A stretch of DNA of 6,743 nucleotides from an uncultured Lachnospiraceae bacterium (GTDB lineage: Bacteria > Bacillota > Clostridia > Lachnospirales > Lachnospiraceae), in the NCBI GenBank assembly GCA_902766845.1, contig CACXFD010000060.1, positions 1 to 6,743 of the forward strand. Reading direction: 5' to 3'. Below, in pieces: positions 5,216 through 6,743 of the stretch; the stretch's first letter is position 1, and every line of letters begins with the position of its first letter. The notes beneath the pieces were generated by a model that saw only the letters and a list, made by a program, of their open reading frames with translations, was not told the DNA's origin and searched no databases. Both the position numbers and the translations under genes were made by a program.

Positions 5216-6565
5216 TCAGGTGGGAGAAAGCTTCTTTTCGATGACTTTGACCGTGGCGGTCAGGTCATTGTGGAGGATCATCTCCTCTTTGATCTTGTCT
5301 TCCCCGTAGATCACGGTCGTATGGTCCCGGTTTCCGAGAAAATGACCGATCTCCTGATACGAGGAATTCGTCAGCTTCCGGCAAAGATACATCACGATCT
5401 GGCGCGGCATCACGATTTCCTTGTTGCGTTTGACGGACAGGATGTCCTCGCGGGGGATCGCAAAATGATCGCTGACCACGCGCAGGATATCTTCCATCGT
5501 AATGGTGCGGTCCGCGTTCGGCGAGATGATGTCCTTGAGCGCTTCGCGGGCCAGGTCCACCGTGATATCCTTATTCTTTGTCAGGCGGGACAGGGCGATG
5601 ACTTTCGTCAGGGCGCCTTCCAGCTCACGGATATTGGATTTGATGTTGGTCGCGATGTATTTGATGACCTCGTTATCGACCTGGAAGTGTTCCATCTCTT
5701 CTTTTTTGCGAAGGATGGCCATCCGCGTCTCAAAGTCCGGCGACTGGATATCAACGGTCAGACCGCGCTCGAAACGGGACCGCAGACGGTCCTCGAGCGT
5801 CGCGAATTCCTTCGGAGGACGGTCCGAAGAAAAAACGATCTGCTTCTTATACATATATAGGTTGTCAAACGTATGGAAGACTTCATCCTGCATACTTTCC
5901 TTGCCGATGATGAACTGGATGTCATCGATCAGCAGGACGTCGTTCGAACGGTATTTATTTCGGAATTCCGTGGTGGAGATGCCGTTCTTGTTCCGGATGG
6001 CGTCCACGAGCTCATTCAGGAAATTTTCACTGGTCACGTACAGGACCTTGGCCGTGGGACGGTTCTTTAATACGAAGTTTCCGATCGCGTGCAGCAGGTG
6101 GGTCTTTCCGAGTCCCACGCCTCCGTAGATGAAGAGCGGGTTATACATATCTCCCGGCGTCTCCGCGACCGCCAGCGAGGCTGCGTGTGCCATCTCGTTA
6201 TTGGAGCCGACCACGAAGGTGTCAAACGTATATTTCGGGTTCAGCGTCTCATGCAGGGGGTTGAGATCCGGGGTCGACGAAAAAGCCGTGGCGGCGCGTT
6301 TCTCTTCTTCCGGAGAGACAACGCTGACGCGGCACTGGATCCCGGTGATCTCCTCGACGGAGACGGCCAGGAACATGGCGTATTTCCGGTTGATGTAATC
6401 CAGGGCAACTTCCGTGCCGGGCGATGTCAGATACAGGACACCGTCCCGGAGTGCGGAGACTTCCAGGTTCTGGATCCACGTCTTGAACGCGACGTCAGAG
6501 AGATCCTGGTCATTTTTCAGATGCTGCAGGATCTGCGTCCAGTTAGAACGGATCTCGTCGATCAT
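5216..6565 (-). CDS. dnaA: Chromosomal replication initiator protein DnaA
   Basis: DnaA is the AAA+ initiator that binds DnaA boxes at oriC, forms an ATP-dependent filament, melts the origin and recruits the helicase; it also represses its own promoter. The 449 residues are of usual length. Domain I is about 1-80 (WTQILQHLKN, FKTWIQNLEV), with a short linker to about 108. The AAA+ core starts at NPKYTFDTFVVGSNN (109-123), with Walker A GGVGLGKTH (148-156), Walker B LLIDDIQF (211-218), sensor 1 FSSDRPPKE (245-253), a predicted arginine finger at R264 in RSRFERGL, and sensor 2 in NIRELEGAL (311-319). Domain IV binds DNA through PRQIVMYLCRKLT (387-399) and the signature GNRDHTTVIYG (411-421). 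The second signature residue is Asn where Gly is usual. The ATG at 6565 is the only suitable start, served by AGGAG at an unusually long 11-base spacing. A near-consensus promoter lies upstream. Confidence 0.99.
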   Translation of the reverse strand: MIDEIRSNWTQILQHLKNDQDLSDVAFKTWIQNLEVSALRDGVLYLTSPGTEVALDYINRKYAMFLAVSVEEITGIQCRVSVVSPEEEKRAATAFSSTPDLNPLHETLNPKYTFDTFVVGSNNEMAHAASLAVAETPGDMYNPLFIYGGVGLGKTHLLHAIGNFVLKNRPTAKVLYVTSENFLNELVDAIRNKNGISTTEFRNKYRSNDVLLIDDIQFIIGKESMQDEVFHTFDNLYMYKKQIVFSSDRPPKEFATLEDRLRSRFERGLTVDIQSPDFETRMAILRKKEEMEHFQVDNEVIKYIATNIKSNIRELEGALTKVIALSRLTKNKDITVDLAREALKDIISPNADRTITMEDILRVVSDHFAIPREDILSVKRNKEIVMPRQIVMYLCRKLTNSSYQEIGHFLGNRDHTTVIYGEDKIKEEMILHNDLTATVKVIEKKLSPT

Positions 6566-6576
6566 GTCGATGTGTA

Positions 6577-6581
6577 CTCCT
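6577..6581 (-). promoter_or_regulatory. dnaA ribosome binding site with long spacing
   Basis: AGGAG (minus strand) lies 11 bases before the dnaA ATG, whereas gyrA, gyrB and dnaN here have five-base spacers. No in-frame ATG, GTG or TTG lies between it and the chosen start, so the start stands. The long spacing may lower DnaA synthesis, which fits a protein kept at limiting levels, but that is inference. Confidence 0.65.
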
Positions 6582-6601
6582 GTGGCTGCATAGTTGGAAA
6601 T

Positions 6602-6630
6602 ATTATACCCGAAAAAGGCTCATTTTTCAA
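6602..6630 (-). promoter_or_regulatory. dnaA promoter (housekeeping sigma-A type)
   Basis: On the minus strand, TTGAAA (6625-6630) and TATAAT (6602-6607) are separated by exactly 17 bases: a perfect -10 and a five-of-six -35 box. The predicted transcription start is near 6595, leaving a leader of about 30 bases before the dnaA ATG. DnaA-box-like sequences lie immediately upstream (6634-6657), as expected for DnaA autoregulation. This is the only convincing promoter in the window, so it may drive much of the operon. Confidence 0.85.
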
Positions 6631-6633
6631 TCA

Positions 6634-6694
6634 TTTTCCATAGGAAACGGTGGAAAAACGGGTAAAACAGCACCTTTTATCGGTTCTCCACCGT
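6634..6694. other. Cluster of imperfect DnaA boxes upstream of dnaA (probable part of oriC)
   Basis: Candidates against TTATCCACA are TTTTCCATA (plus, 6634-6642), TTTTCCACC (minus, 6649-6657) and TTCTCCACC (plus, 6684-6692), each with two mismatches. The last two belong to a longer shared word, TCCACCGT or its complement ACGGTGGA (6647-6654 inverted, 6687-6694 direct), which recurs at 5060-5067 in the unwinding-element block on the other side of dnaA. The region from 6566 to the window end contains no gene; apart from the promoter and these boxes it shows only AT-rich sequence. The origin may continue beyond the right edge. Confidence 0.5.
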
Positions 6695-6743
6695 ATCTAC
6701 CGGGGAAAAAGCCTGATTCTACGCGGATTCATAAGAAAATTAA

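Noticed and set aside
5063..5860. 265-codon plus-strand open frame running from the dnaA-dnaN gap into dnaA
   Set aside because: Most of it is antisense to dnaA, it passes through the terminator-like hairpin, and the gap part shows no coding character.

Overview
The window is the chromosomal replication-initiation locus of a Gram-positive bacterium, probably of the class Clostridia. All genes lie on the minus strand in the order dnaA, dnaN, S4-domain gene (yaaA type), recF, gyrB, gyrA, so transcription runs from the right edge to the left. This order is the classic Bacillota arrangement. Several protein details (DnaN SRLIEGEYFRVDQML, the GyrB block KVWYAYSDEELN and its C-terminus ending AKYVKNLD) look most like Lachnospiraceae. 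That family placement is by recognition only. The DNA is GC-rich, in the mid-to-upper fifties per cent by eye.

Layout from right to left: 6566-6743 is the dnaA upstream region, with a near-consensus promoter (TTGAAA, 17 bp, TATAAT) and several imperfect DnaA boxes, and is probably part of oriC. dnaA follows (5216-6565). The 228-bp dnaA-dnaN gap carries a GC-rich hairpin with a T-tract facing the plus strand. It also holds a compact block (two DnaA-box-like sequences, a short GC-rich spacer, CTACTA trinucleotides, an AT-rich run) that resembles the B. subtilis unwinding element. dnaN (3875-4987), the S4 gene (3669-3875) and recF (2574-3662) are packed with a 1-nt overlap and a 6-bp gap. A 147-bp gap with three CCGG-type hairpins precedes gyrB (495-2426), and after 54 bp gyrA begins (start at 440) and runs off the left edge.

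Together the genes supply the initiator (DnaA), the polymerase clamp (DnaN), a recombination mediator at gapped DNA (RecF), a small RNA-binding protein, and the gyrase that relieves supercoiling ahead of the forks.

The main anomaly is at the left edge. The first 67 bp are an exact copy of an internal piece of gyrB (982-1048), joined in frame to gyrA just after the catalytic-tyrosine motif. This is most likely a chimeric read or contig-end artefact, so the reliable gyrA sequence is about 68-440. No mobile element, CRISPR array, tRNA or rRNA was seen, and no wholly new gene system. The interest lies in the origin architecture, the antisense-facing terminators, the edge chimera and a few unusual residues in the gyrase subunits and DnaA.
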